63,593 nucleotides of DNA from Selenomonadaceae bacterium (GTDB lineage: Bacteria; Bacillota; Negativicutes; Selenomonadales; Selenomonadaceae), in assembly GCA_030523645.1 (NCBI GenBank), contig JAUNIB010000004.1, forward strand, positions 112,799 to 176,391, read 5' to 3'. Made by a program: the position numbers and the translations under genes. The notes below the pieces were generated by a model. The model saw nothing but the letters and a program-made list of their open reading frames with translations, was not told the origin of the DNA and searched no databases. Shown piece by piece: positions 9,207 through 17,802 of this stretch (within the stretch, counting starts at the first letter, position 1; each line of letters opens with the position of its first letter).

Positions 9207-10673
9207 ATGTCCGGAGAACGCATTCTTGACGCGAACAAAATATCTTTTATCATCTGGGTGAACAATGAGACGCAGTTTGAGAATTGCTGCATGGCAGGGC
9301 TGCGTCGGCTTGTTGTACCAGAAGGAATGTCGGCAGATGTATTGACCATTGACGATGCTCCTTCCATGACAGCCGGGTATGAAAGGGCTCGTACTGCAAG
9401 CGATGCGAAGTATAAGGTTTATTTGCATCAGGATGTGGAGATTGTCAATCCGCACTTCATAGAAGATTTGCTGACGATTTTCTCCCGTGACGGCTCTATT
9501 GGCATGGTTGGAATGATTGGTGTAAACTGTCTTAGCTCCAATGGTGCATGGTGGGACATTTCTTCCAATAGGATGAAGGGCAGCGTTAAATGCATCCGGG
9601 ATGAGCAGAAAGAATCGGTTTTGGATTTTCAGAGACAGACGGGGAGTAAGGCTGTACCCTATGAAACTGTGGCGGCAGCAGATGGATTGCTTCTCGCCAC
9701 ACAATATGATGTCCCCTGGCGTGATGATATTATCGGCAGCTGGCACTTCTATGATATTTCCCAGTGCTTTGAGTTCAAGCGACATGGATATAAAGTGGTA
9801 GTTCCGCGGCAGGAAACCTGCTGGGTTATTCATCATGAGCGGGACAAAAGGACATATAGCTGGCTGTATGATTGGGATGCTGAACGAAAGAAATGTCTGC
9901 GAGAGTATTGGACGGAGATTGTGCCTGAAAGTTCGGACAATGATAAGAAGATAGAAATCCTTATCATGGATAATGCATATAAAGCTGGTTCCGGCAAATA
10001 TGATCATCTTCGCAGCTTGAAGGTGCCGGCGGGGTACAGTGTAAATATCTCAGTTGCGCAGAAAATGTGGAAGGCTAGAGACTACCGTACCTTTCAGGAG
10101 GCAACAGAAGCGAAGTATAGGATATTTATTGAAGAGAAAACAAGAATTGTCAGCCGGAATTTCCTTGTAGAATTATTGGATGCGTTTTCTGTCAGTGACC
10201 GCATTGGGATTATAGGAACGGCGGGAATGAATTGTCTGGCTGATGACATGGCTGGTGCGGGTGGTGGCATATCTGCGCAGAATGGCCTGGCCATGGTTCC
10301 TGTTGATATGGTTACCGGTGGATTTATCGCTACCAGCCAGCCTGTGCCGTGGGATGACATTCGCTACTGCGGAGAAAGCTTTGTGACAGAAGCGGTCTGC
10401 CTTGATATGGCTCGTCGTGGGTACGTCTCTATGGTGGTGCAGCCAAAACCGGGGAAAGAATGGGTGCGGACGGAATCATATGTGGCAAATGATGGCATTT
10501 CTGCTGTAACCTTGGAAGCTATTGCCGATGTGGCTGATTCGGTGTCGGACGAGGCACTTCGATTCATGCAGGAGCGGGCAGTTATAAATTTCCGTGACTG
10601 CGACAGAGGCGAAATATTCTTTAAGGAATATGAGTCTGACTGGGGACGGATAGACAATCGGCTGAAAGTGTAA
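9207..10673 (+). CDS. Internally duplicated glycosyltransferase (family 2-like)
   Basis: The 488-aa protein holds two related ~220-residue modules. Module 1 (~10-235) has KISFIIWVNNE, YLHQDVEIVNPHFIEDLL, GMIGVNCLSSNGAW, and WHFYDISQCFEFKRHGY followed by HHE. This is the pattern of the small GT2_5-type glycosyltransferases. Module 2 (~250-445) repeats the order (KIEILIMDN, RIFIEEKTRIVSRNFLVELL, GIIGTAGMNCL, AVCLDMARRGY). It has lost the HQD and the WHFYD/HHE residues, so it is probably non-catalytic. The RBS is weak (GGGGA). It lies 42 bp after the preceding GT gene, likely the same transcript. Confidence 0.78.
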   Translation: MSGERILDANKISFIIWVNNETQFENCCMAGLRRLVVPEGMSADVLTIDDAPSMTAGYERARTASDAKYKVYLHQDVEIVNPHFIEDLLTIFSRDGSIGMVGMIGVNCLSSNGAWWDISSNRMKGSVKCIRDEQKESVLDFQRQTGSKAVPYETVAAADGLLLATQYDVPWRDDIIGSWHFYDISQCFEFKRHGYKVVVPRQETCWVIHHERDKRTYSWLYDWDAERKKCLREYWTEIVPESSDNDKKIEILIMDNAYKAGSGKYDHLRSLKVPAGYSVNISVAQKMWKARDYRTFQEATEAKYRIFIEEKTRIVSRNFLVELLDAFSVSDRIGIIGTAGMNCLADDMAGAGGGISAQNGLAMVPVDMVTGGFIATSQPVPWDDIRYCGESFVTEAVCLDMARRGYVSMVVQPKPGKEWVRTESYVANDGISAVTLEAIADVADSVSDEALRFMQERAVINFRDCDRGEIFFKEYESDWGRIDNRLKV

Positions 10674-10768
10674 ATTTCGGCCGTAAAGGAAACAACTAAG
10701 GTGACCCCGGAGGATTTACCCCAATAATTGCGATTCCTTCCTAACTATTAATGTATACATTAGAACAT

Positions 10769-10802
10769 AAGTCGACCGTGTGGCGAGCGGTCGACTTTTT
10801 TG
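10769..10802 (+). terminator. Rho-independent terminator
   Basis: A 10-bp stem (10769-10778 with 10788-10797) is followed by a T run. It closes the glycosylation cluster before the symporter gene. Confidence 0.85.
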
Positions 10803-10857
10803 ATATACTACTGCCAATTATCATTTATTTATTTCAATTTTAAGGGGGATTTTCCTA

Positions 10858-12048
10858 ATGAGTCTTTCTATCCAGATTCTCTTCGCCCTCATACTGGCAG
10901 TTATTGCCGGTCTGGGTGCCGGAACCGAGGGTCTGCCGTTCTGCAATGCATGGATTGCGCCTATCGGTAAGATTTTCGTCAACCTCATCAAGATGATGAT
11001 CGTTCCGGTTGTCTTCACTTCTCTCATCGTTGGTATGACCAGCCTTGGTGATACCAAGAAGCTCGGCCGCATTGGTCTGAAGACCGTTGTCTTCTACCTC
11101 TGCACCACTGCTGTTGCTATCGTTATCGGTTTCGCTGTTGCCGGTATCACCGAGCCGGGCGTTGGCCTCGCTATCGCCGGTAAGGCTCCTGCCGTCAAGG
11201 CAGCTCCTTCCTTCATGGAAGTTCTCGTCGGCATGATTCCGACCAATCCGCTTGAGAGCATGGTCAAGGCACAGATTCTGCCGATCATCGTATTCGCTCT
11301 CTTCATCGGCTATGGTATTCTCCAGGTTGAGCCTGAGCGTCAGAAGATTGTCGTTGGTTTCTTCGATGCCTGCGCTGAGGTTTGCTACAAGGTTGTTGCT
11401 GTCGTCATGAGCTTCGCTCCTGTCGGCGTATTCTGCCTCCTGGTTCCGGTCGTTGCCAAGAACGGTCCGGCTGTACTCCTGCCGCTCATTTCCGTTATCA
11501 TTACAATGGCTATTGCCTGTGTTCTTCACACCACTATCGTATACAGCGGTCTCGTCAGCATGCTGGCCAAGATGAGCCCGATGAAGTTCTTCCACGGTGC
11601 TTCCGAGCATATGCTGGTTGCCTTCACCACCTGCTCCTCTGCTGCTGCTCTCCCCATCAACATGAAGAACACTCAGGAGAAGCTGGGTGTTTCCCGTGAG
11701 GTTGCCAGCTTCGTTCTCCCGCTGGGTGCTACCATCAACATGGATGGTACCGCTATCTACATGGGTATCTGCTCTCTCTTCATCGCTAATGTATTCGGCA
11801 TTCATCTCACCATGAATCAGATGATGATGATCGTCCTCACCGGTACCCTTGCTTCCATCGGTACTGCCGGTGTTCCGGGCGCTGGCCTCATCATGCTGGC
11901 TATGGTTCTCCAGTCTGTAGGCCTGCCGCTCGAGGGTCTTGCTCTCGTAGCCGGTATCGACCGCGTTCTCGATATGATGCGTACCTGCGTCAATGTTACC
12001 GGTGATACTGCTGCTGCCTGCATCATCGATGACGGCGAGAAGGAATAA
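10858..12048 (+). CDS. Dicarboxylate/amino acid:cation symporter (DAACS family)
   Basis: The 396-aa inner-membrane secondary transporter takes up glutamate, aspartate or C4-dicarboxylates with Na+ or H+. Family signatures are present: TCSSAAALPINM (the serine-rich HP1 tip), LGATINMDGTAIY (TM7), IGTAGVPGAG (HP2) and DRVLDMMRTCVNVTGD (TM8). The Arg of that last motif matches the side-chain-carboxylate-binding Arg of GltPh/GltP, so an acidic substrate is favoured. It has a strong RBS (GGGGG) and very regular, C-ending codons, which suggest high expression. It is monocistronic between terminators. Confidence 0.92.
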   Translation: MSLSIQILFALILAVIAGLGAGTEGLPFCNAWIAPIGKIFVNLIKMMIVPVVFTSLIVGMTSLGDTKKLGRIGLKTVVFYLCTTAVAIVIGFAVAGITEPGVGLAIAGKAPAVKAAPSFMEVLVGMIPTNPLESMVKAQILPIIVFALFIGYGILQVEPERQKIVVGFFDACAEVCYKVVAVVMSFAPVGVFCLLVPVVAKNGPAVLLPLISVIITMAIACVLHTTIVYSGLVSMLAKMSPMKFFHGASEHMLVAFTTCSSAAALPINMKNTQEKLGVSREVASFVLPLGATINMDGTAIYMGICSLFIANVFGIHLTMNQMMMIVLTGTLASIGTAGVPGAGLIMLAMVLQSVGLPLEGLALVAGIDRVLDMMRTCVNVTGDTAAACIIDDGEKE

Positions 12049-12068
12049 TCCTGACACACAGAAATTAC

Positions 12069-12096
12069 GGCGGACGCTTCGGCGTCCGCTTTTTTC
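12069..12096 (+). terminator. Rho-independent terminator
   Basis: An 8-bp GCGGACGC stem with TTCG loop (12070-12089) is followed by six T, just after the symporter stop. Confidence 0.9.
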
Positions 12097-12147
12097 TTGC
12101 AAAATTTTGAACTGGAGCTGTATAATTTAAGGTAAGCTAGAAATTTT

Positions 12148-12310
12148 TACCCCCCAGTCGCCTTCGGCGACAGCCCCCCTGAATGGGGGCCTCCTGTGGA
12201 GTTCTGGCTGACAGCTCCCCTAGAGGGGAGCCTTTTGTAGTGTCGCTGCTTTTGAAAGCCTCCCCCAATAGGGGAGGTGACCGAGCGGAGCGGGGTCGGA
12301 GGGGTGACAG
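12148..12310. repeat. Palindromic repeat cluster, copy 3
   Basis: Several nested hairpins are present: AGTCGCCTTCGGCGACAG, CCCCCCTGAATGGGGGCC, AGCTCCCCTAGAGGGGAGCC and CCTCCCCCAATAGGGGAGG, plus the GACCGAGCGGAGCGGGGTCGG arm. It matches the other copies in this window. It lies directly upstream of the small secreted-protein gene and may be in its 5' leader. Confidence 0.8.
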
Positions 12311-12347
12311 ATATGATGGAAGGCGTTATTACGGAGAGGATACGACT

Positions 12348-12554
12348 ATGAGGAAATACATCGCTACTGCGGTTGTGATGATGTTTATCTTTGCATTCAC
12401 GATTGCCGGTACTCATGCTGAGCCACTGGCCTCGGATACCATGATTTACCCCTCCGTCACCAACAGCAAGCCGGACAATCACGGCAAGCACACTGCCCCG
12501 CCTCCGGGAAAGCCGGATAAGCGTAAGTGGCAGGGGACAAAGACGAAGAGGTAA
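12348..12554 (+). CDS. Small secreted protein, function unknown
   Basis: The 68-aa product begins MRKYIATAVVMMFIFAFTI. This is a clear signal peptide ending around GTHAEP (cleavage after HA). The mature ~45-residue part is hydrophilic and rich in Pro, Lys, Asn and Gly (HTAPPPGKPDKRKW). ATG 12348 has GGAGAGGA nine bases upstream; the frame continues back to 12183 only through repeat DNA, so that extension is rejected. It lies 15 bp ahead of the PTS gene and is probably co-transcribed. No family is recognised. Confidence 0.62.
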   Translation: MRKYIATAVVMMFIFAFTIAGTHAEPLASDTMIYPSVTNSKPDNHGKHTAPPPGKPDKRKWQGTKTKR

Positions 12555-12569
12555 TTCGGAGGAAGCGTC

Positions 12570-14006
12570 TTGGCAAAGGATTACAGGAAACTGGCGGAAG
12601 AAATATTCGCCGTTGTGGGCCCCAAGGAAAATATCATTACTGCGGCCAACTGCATGACCAGACTGCGGCTGACGCTGCGGACAGTGCCGGAGGGGGCGCC
12701 GGAGCGGCTGAAGAAAATCGCCGGGGTTTTGGGCGTACTGAAGGGCGAGGATGACGAGCTGCAGGTGGTTGTGGGTCCCGGTCATGCCCAAAGGACGGGC
12801 GACGAATTCCGGGGATTGCTGGCAGAGGCGGCTGCTTCGCAGGAAGGAGCTGCAGGCACTGACTCGGTAGGACAGGAGCAGTCTGACAAGACTGATAGCT
12901 CTGAAAACAAAGATCTTCTGAATGATAAATTTTCTCCCGAGAGGCCGGAGAAGCACGAAACTATTGATAAGCCCAAGAAGCCTGACACAAGCTTCCATCG
13001 AAGCATAAAGCGAATGGGAAATATTTTCCTGCCTCTTATTCCGCTTTTTGTCGGCTGCGGCCTGCTCAGCGGACTGACCATGGTGATGCGGACAGTATAT
13101 CCCCAGCTGGCGGAGGGCGCTGTAATGCGGCTGCTGGGTATACTCGGCTCCATGGCGGGAGCATCTCTGAGCATTCTTACCGGCGTGCTGACGGCGAAGG
13201 AGTTTGGCGGGTCGCCGATGCTTGGCGGTGCCTTAGGTGCTTTCCTTTCCAGCCCGGCATTGGCACAGATATCATTGGACGGCGAGGCGCTGCAGCCGGG
13301 ACGGGGAGGCATTATAGCCGTCCTGCTGGTGGCTTTCTTCGGTGCAGAGCTGGAGAAGCGGCTGAGGAAAATCATACCGGGATATTTTGATTTGATTTTT
13401 ACTCCTGTACTGACCCTTACGGTCAGCGGATTGGCGGCGGTATTTATCCTCCAGCCAGTTGGCGGCCTGATGTCCAAGGGGATATATCATGGGGTAACGG
13501 CCCTGCTTTCTCAGGGCGGAGCGGTTACCGGCTTCATTGCCGGAGGTCTGTGGCTGCCGGTGGTGATGCTGGGACTTCATCATATCCTGACGCCTATCCA
13601 CATGGAACTGATTAATCTCCTGGGGGCAACACCCCTCCTGCCTATATTGTCCATGGCGGGGGCCGGACAGGTAGGGGCAAGTATGGCCCTGTACCTCCGC
13701 ATGAAGGATGATGGCCTGCGGCAGCGAATTGCCGCCGGTCTGCCGCTGGGCTTTATGGGTATCGGGGAGCCGCTCATCTACGGTGTTACCCTTCCTCTTG
13801 GCAGGCCTTTCGTTACCGCCTGCCTTGGCGGTGCCTGCGGCGGTGCGGTGATTGCCGCCTGCGGCGTCGGGTCGGTGGCTGTTGGTGTTTCCGGTCTGCC
13901 GGGAGCGTTGATTACTACTGATTTGGTGGGGTATCTCATGGGGACTGCCACGGCCTATGCGGCGGGTTTCCTGCTGACGATGGCCTTTGGAGTGCCGAAA
14001 AAGTAA
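12570..14006 (+). CDS. PTS sugar transporter subunit IIBC (glucose/sucrose/MurNAc-type)
   Basis: The 478-aa membrane protein imports and phosphorylates a sugar. The EIIB domain (~1-90) has the phosphorylation Cys28 in AANCMTRLRL and the VVGPGHA segment. A charged linker (~95-145) leads to an EIIC domain (~150-478) with many membrane segments and the GIGEPLIYGVTLP motif. There is no EIIA domain, as in MurP and sucrose IIBC proteins, so phosphate would come from an EIIA encoded elsewhere. The start is TTG at 12570 with GGAGGA upstream. The sugar cannot be read from the sequence; no sugar hydrolase or MurQ-type etherase is adjacent. Confidence 0.88.
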   Translation: MAKDYRKLAEEIFAVVGPKENIITAANCMTRLRLTLRTVPEGAPERLKKIAGVLGVLKGEDDELQVVVGPGHAQRTGDEFRGLLAEAAASQEGAAGTDSVGQEQSDKTDSSENKDLLNDKFSPERPEKHETIDKPKKPDTSFHRSIKRMGNIFLPLIPLFVGCGLLSGLTMVMRTVYPQLAEGAVMRLLGILGSMAGASLSILTGVLTAKEFGGSPMLGGALGAFLSSPALAQISLDGEALQPGRGGIIAVLLVAFFGAELEKRLRKIIPGYFDLIFTPVLTLTVSGLAAVFILQPVGGLMSKGIYHGVTALLSQGGAVTGFIAGGLWLPVVMLGLHHILTPIHMELINLLGATPLLPILSMAGAGQVGASMALYLRMKDDGLRQRIAAGLPLGFMGIGEPLIYGVTLPLGRPFVTACLGGACGGAVIAACGVGSVAVGVSGLPGALITTDLVGYLMGTATAYAAGFLLTMAFGVPKK

Positions 14007-14047
14007 AAGACGATTGTTTATTTAACGAACCTTGCGAATATAGTCTG

Positions 14048-14152
14048 ATGAGACCTCATCCGGCTCGCTTCGCAAGCCACCTTCCCCAGAGGGGAAGGTC
14101 TTTACCCTCTCCTCTGGAGAGGGGGGACCAGCGAAGCTGGTGGGTGAGGTAA
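14048..14152. repeat. Palindromic repeat cluster, copy 4
   Basis: Words shared with the other copies are GACCTCATCCGGCTCGC, CCACCTTCCCCAGAGGGGAAGG, CCTCTCCTCTGGAGAGGGG and GACCAGCGAAGCTGGTGGGTGAGGT. It lies between convergent genes. Confidence 0.8.
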
Positions 14153-14162
14153 ATAGAATAAA

Positions 14163-14205
14163 GAAAAGCCGTCAGGTGGAGCAGATCCATCTGACGGCTT
14201 TTGAA
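14163..14205. terminator. Bidirectional terminator between convergent genes
   Basis: A ~16-bp near-perfect stem (AAAAGCCGTCAG.../...CTGACGGCTTTT) has flanking A and T runs. It serves the PTS gene on + and the aminotransferase on -. Confidence 0.88.
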
Positions 14206-14220
14206 TCTTTATGCGTATAA

Positions 14221-15399
14221 TTATGCAAAAAGACCTGATTGTTTCAGTCTGTTTGCTGCGGTTTGCAGGGCATCGGAGTTTTGAACCAACGCCATGCGGA
14301 CGAAGCCCTCGCCGGAAGGGCCGAAGGCACTGCCGGGAGTGACCAGCACGCCGCTCTTGTTGAGCATATCAATGACGAAGTTCTCGGAGCCGTTGTCCAT
14401 AGCGGCGTATTTGGCAGGGATGGGAGCCCAGGCAAACATGGAGCCGGCGGGGGTATCCATCTTCCAGCCTGCTTCGGCGAAGCGCTTCACCAGTACATCG
14501 CGGCGCTCCTCATAGGCAGCCCTGGTGGTGGCTACACAGGACTGGTCCCCGGTGATGGCGGCGATGGCAGCCTTTTGGATAGGCAGGAACATGCCGTAGT
14601 CAATGTTGGATTTCAGGGTGGCGAGATATTTCACGATTTCCGCTTTGCCGAGACAGAAGCCGATGCGGGCGCCGGCGAGACCGTAGGTCTTGGACAGGGA
14701 GTTGAACTCGATGCCTACATCCTTTGCCCCGGGGATGGCCAGGAAGCTGCCGCAGGTGACGCCGTCGAAGACCAGCTCGCTGTAGGCATTGTCATGGAGG
14801 ACAGCGATGTCATACTTCTTGGCGAACTTTATCAGGTCCTCGTACCAGGCCAGCGGAGCGGTGGCAGCGGTGGGGTTATTGGGATAGGATACCAGCATGA
14901 ATTTTGCCTTGCGGGCATCCTCTTCGTCGATAGCGGCGAAGTCGATGAGGTACTTGTTCTCCCGCTTCATGGGCATATAGACGAGACGGACGCCGGCCAG
15001 CTTCGGACCGTCGGCGAATACAGGGTAGCAGGGGTCCGGCACCAGCATGGTGTCACCCTCGTCCAGCAGGGAGAGGGCGATGTGCCCCAGACCGTCCTGA
15101 GAGCCCAGGAGAGAGCAGATTTCCGCGGCGGGGTCCAGCTTCACCTCGTAGCGGCGGGCGTACCAGGCGGCTACGGCCTGACGTAGCTCGGTGGTGTCGC
15201 TGATGGCGTAGAGATAGTTCTCCGGCTTCAGTACCTCGCGGCTCATGACCTCCATGACATGGGCGGGGGGCGGGATATTGGGAGCGCCGATGGACAGGTC
15301 GATGATGGACTCTCCGGCGGCGAGCTTTTCCTTCTTCATGGCGGCGAGGCGGGCGAATACTCCCTCACCGAACACTTTCATGCGATTTGCGGGCTGCAT
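14221..15399 (-). CDS. PLP-dependent aminotransferase, class I/II (LL-DAP aminotransferase-like)
   Basis: The 392-aa fold-type I aminotransferase has SIGAPNIPPP near the N-terminus, SYPNNPTAA, HDNAYSELVFDG and the PLP lysine K237 in FNSLSKTYGLAGARIGF, then a C-terminal Arg region. Length and motifs fit the branch holding DapL, AlaT-like and aromatic aminotransferases; I cannot fix the substrate. RBS GGAGG precedes ATG 15399. It is divergent from korDABC with a 242-bp shared upstream region. The 2-oxoacid it makes or uses could link amino-acid catabolism to the Kor oxidoreductase (inference). Confidence 0.88.
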   Translation of the reverse strand: MQPANRMKVFGEGVFARLAAMKKEKLAAGESIIDLSIGAPNIPPPAHVMEVMSREVLKPENYLYAISDTTELRQAVAAWYARRYEVKLDPAAEICSLLGSQDGLGHIALSLLDEGDTMLVPDPCYPVFADGPKLAGVRLVYMPMKRENKYLIDFAAIDEEDARKAKFMLVSYPNNPTAATAPLAWYEDLIKFAKKYDIAVLHDNAYSELVFDGVTCGSFLAIPGAKDVGIEFNSLSKTYGLAGARIGFCLGKAEIVKYLATLKSNIDYGMFLPIQKAAIAAITGDQSCVATTRAAYEERRDVLVKRFAEAGWKMDTPAGSMFAWAPIPAKYAAMDNGSENFVIDMLNKSGVLVTPGSAFGPSGEGFVRMALVQNSDALQTAANRLKQSGLFA

Positions 15400-15477
15400 A
15401 GTTATCCTCCAAATTTCTTCTAGAGATGTTTCTAATAATAATAATGTGAGATTATCTTGTCAAGATTACGAAAAATG

Positions 15478-15506
15478 TTGATTTTTTTTTGATTTTGCTC
15501 TATATT
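15478..15506 (+). promoter_or_regulatory. Sigma70-type promoter for korDABC
   Basis: TTGATT (15478-15483), a 17-bp spacer and TATATT (15501-15506) are seen. The transcript would have a ~130-nt leader. Within it a G5 run (15544-15548) is complementary to a C5 run (15602-15606), which could close a structured leader. No known riboswitch is recognised. Confidence 0.6.
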
Positions 15507-15641
15507 AATGGTATGTTTATACAATAGTATTTATAAAAATTCAGGGGGCCGCTCTGGCACCGAGAATCTCTGATTGGAGGTTGGCAGGGACGGCATAGAT
15601 TCCCCCGGAGTTTATGAGCAACATTTACGGGAGGGAGACAG

Positions 15642-15842
15642 ATGGCAGAATTTACCATTAAGACAGCCCGCTGCAAGGGCTGCGGTATCTGCGTGGCATT
15701 TTGCCCCAAGCAGGTACTGGAGGTAGACGAGCTGGGCAAGGTGCAGGTAGTGAACAAGGAAGCCTGCATCGTCTGCGGACAGTGTGAGCTGCGCTGCCCG
15801 GACTACGCTATATTCGTTGACAAAGGAGGGGCCACCGCATGA
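15642..15842 (+). CDS. korD: 2-oxoacid:ferredoxin oxidoreductase, delta (ferredoxin) subunit
   Basis: The 66-aa polyferredoxin has two CxxCxxCxxxCP clusters (CKGCGICVAFCP and CIVCGQCELRCP) and binds two [4Fe-4S]. It passes electrons from the TPP subunit to ferredoxin. RBS GGGAGG precedes the ATG. The stop overlaps the korA start (ATGA), so the operon is tightly coupled. Confidence 0.93.
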   Translation: MAEFTIKTARCKGCGICVAFCPKQVLEVDELGKVQVVNKEACIVCGQCELRCPDYAIFVDKGGATA

Positions 15843-16984
15843 GAAAAGCTACATTGATGCAGGGCAACGAGGCTGTAGCGCTCGGTGCCATTGAGGCCGG
15901 TGTCCGCTTCTTCGGCGGCTACCCTATCACCCCGTCTACGGAAATTGCTGAGAAAATGGCTGAGATGCTGCCGCAGGTCGGTGGCAAGTTCGTCCAGATG
16001 GAGGACGAAATCGCCAGTATCGGCGCTGTACTGGGTGCCAGCCTTGCCGGCTCCAAGTCTCTCACCGCTACCAGCGGACCGGGCTTCTCTCTGAAGCAGG
16101 AGCTTATCGGCTATGCTTCTGAGGCGGAGATTCCGGCCGTTATCGTTGATGTACAGCGTGTAGGCCCCGCTACCGGCCAGCCCACCAGCCCGGCTCAGGG
16201 CGATGTGATGCAGGCGCGCTGGGGTACCCACGGCGACCATCCCATGATTGCCATTTCTCCCTGGACCGTCCGGGAGTGCTTCGATATGGGTATCGAGGCG
16301 GTAAATCTCGCTGAGCGGTTCCGTCAGCCGGTCATCCTCCTGATGGATGAAATCGTCGGCCACCTTCGGGAGCGCGTAGAGCTGCCAGAGAAAGAGGATA
16401 TCGTTGTTTATCCCCGCCGCAAGCCGAAAATGTCCCGTGAGGAAGGCTACCAGCCCTATGCTGTAGGCGAAGACCTTGTGCCGGATGTAGCTGATTTCGG
16501 TACCGGCTACCGTATCCATGTCACCGGCCTTATCCACGACGAGACCGGCTTCCCCTCCGGCAGTCCGGTAGTCACCAGGAAGGCTATCGATCGCCTCCAC
16601 CAGAAGATAATGATTGCCAAGGATGAGGTCATCAAGACAGAGTCCCTGCTGCTTGACGATGCCGAGTACGCTGTTGTCGCCTTCGGCGGCACCGCCCGTA
16701 CAGCCTATCAGGCTGTCCTCGATGCTCGGAAGAAGGGCGTGAAGATCGGCATGCTCCGCCTCCGGACCATTTGGCCCTTTGCTTCCGATGCCGTCTACGA
16801 GGTCGCCCAGAAGGTCAAGGGTATTCTCGTTCCCGAGCTGAACTACGGTCAGCTGGTAGGCGAGATTGAGCGGGCGGCCAAGGGTGCCTGCCCGGTAGAG
16901 CTCCTGGCAAAATACAACGCCGAGATTTTCACCCCGGCGGAGATTGAAGAAGCCATTATGGCTATGGTAGGAGGGAACAAGTGA
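15839..16984 (+). CDS. korA: 2-oxoacid:ferredoxin oxidoreductase, alpha subunit
   Basis: The 381-aa pyrimidine-binding subunit of the TPP enzyme that converts 2-oxoglutarate (or a related 2-oxoacid) and CoA to acyl-CoA, CO2 and reduced ferredoxin. Motifs are GNEAVALGAIEAG, GGYPITPSTEIAE, QMEDEIASIGAVLGAS and TSGPGFSLKQE, with a transketolase C-terminal-like domain at the end (~255-375). The length is normal for KorA. AGGAGG precedes the ATG. It overlaps korD and, by a base, korB. Confidence 0.93.
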   Translation: MRKATLMQGNEAVALGAIEAGVRFFGGYPITPSTEIAEKMAEMLPQVGGKFVQMEDEIASIGAVLGASLAGSKSLTATSGPGFSLKQELIGYASEAEIPAVIVDVQRVGPATGQPTSPAQGDVMQARWGTHGDHPMIAISPWTVRECFDMGIEAVNLAERFRQPVILLMDEIVGHLRERVELPEKEDIVVYPRRKPKMSREEGYQPYAVGEDLVPDVADFGTGYRIHVTGLIHDETGFPSGSPVVTRKAIDRLHQKIMIAKDEVIKTESLLLDDAEYAVVAFGGTARTAYQAVLDARKKGVKIGMLRLRTIWPFASDAVYEVAQKVKGILVPELNYGQLVGEIERAAKGACPVELLAKYNAEIFTPAEIEEAIMAMVGGNK

Positions 16985-17802
16985 TGGAAAGAAGCTTTGA
17001 GAAATATTTCCGCCAGAACCGCCTGCCCCATATGTGGTGCCCCGGCTGCGGCAACGGTATCGTTACCAAGGCGGTCATCATGGCAATAGAGAAGGCCGGC
17101 TTCTCTCAGGACAATACCGTTATCGTTTCCGGTATCGGCTGCTCCTCCCGTGCCAGCGGCTACATGGACTTTGATACGCTCCACACCGCTCACGGCCGCG
17201 CCATTCCCTTCGCTACCGGCGTCAAGCTGGCAAATCCTGACCTGAATGTTATCGTACTTACCGGTGACGGCGACTGCACCGCTATCGGCGGCAATCATTT
17301 CATTCACGGCTGCCGCCGCAATGTAGACCTCACCGTAGTTCTTTTCAACAACAATATTTACGGCATGACCGGCGGTCAGGCATCTCCCATGACTCCTACC
17401 GGCAAGAAAGCCACCACCGCTCCCTACGGCGCTATCGACCGTCCCTTCGATGCCTGCAAGCTGGCCGAGGCTGCCGGCGCCACCTATGTAGCCCGCAGCA
17501 CCGCCTTCCATGTTCAGCACCTTGCGGACATGATTAAGGGCGGCTTGGACAGCCACGGCTTCTCCTTCGTCGAGGCCATGTGCCAGTGTCCCACCGCCTT
17601 CGGCCGCAACAACAAGATGGCTGATCCAGCCAAGATGATGATGGCTCTCCGGGACGGTGTAATGATGAAAGCCGCCTGGGATAAGCTGCCGGCTGAGAAG
17701 CAGGCAGAGAAGTTCCCCATCGGTGTCCTCTGTCAGAAGGAATATATCGACTATGCAAAGGCCTACGATACGGTCATTGAGAAGGCAGGTGGCAGAGCAT
17801 GA
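16984..17802 (+). CDS. korB: 2-oxoacid:ferredoxin oxidoreductase, beta (TPP) subunit
   Basis: The 272-aa subunit binds thiamine diphosphate and a [4Fe-4S] cluster. It shows WCPGCGNG, GIGCSS, and the TPP motif GDGD with NNNIYGMTGGQ spaced about 30 residues after it. Start ATG 16984 is preferred over the in-frame GTG at 16981 because GGAGGG lies eight bases before it. It is coupled to korA and korC by stop/start overlaps. Confidence 0.93.
   Translation: MERSFEKYFRQNRLPHMWCPGCGNGIVTKAVIMAIEKAGFSQDNTVIVSGIGCSSRASGYMDFDTLHTAHGRAIPFATGVKLANPDLNVIVLTGDGDCTAIGGNHFIHGCRRNVDLTVVLFNNNIYGMTGGQASPMTPTGKKATTAPYGAIDRPFDACKLAEAAGATYVARSTAFHVQHLADMIKGGLDSHGFSFVEAMCQCPTAFGRNNKMADPAKMMMALRDGVMMKAAWDKLPAEKQAEKFPIGVLCQKEYIDYAKAYDTVIEKAGGRA

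Noticed and set aside
10855..12102. Long open frame (415 aa) antisense to the symporter gene
   Set aside because: It is a shadow caused by strong codon bias. The + strand protein has all DAACS motifs, while the antisense translation is acidic low-complexity sequence with no family.
12147..12998. 283-aa - strand frame across the palindromic repeat and PTS gene start
   Set aside because: It runs through repeat DNA and is antisense to two better-supported genes.
14239..15186. 315-aa + strand frame over the aminotransferase
   Set aside because: Glycine/valine-rich shadow of the - strand PLP enzyme.
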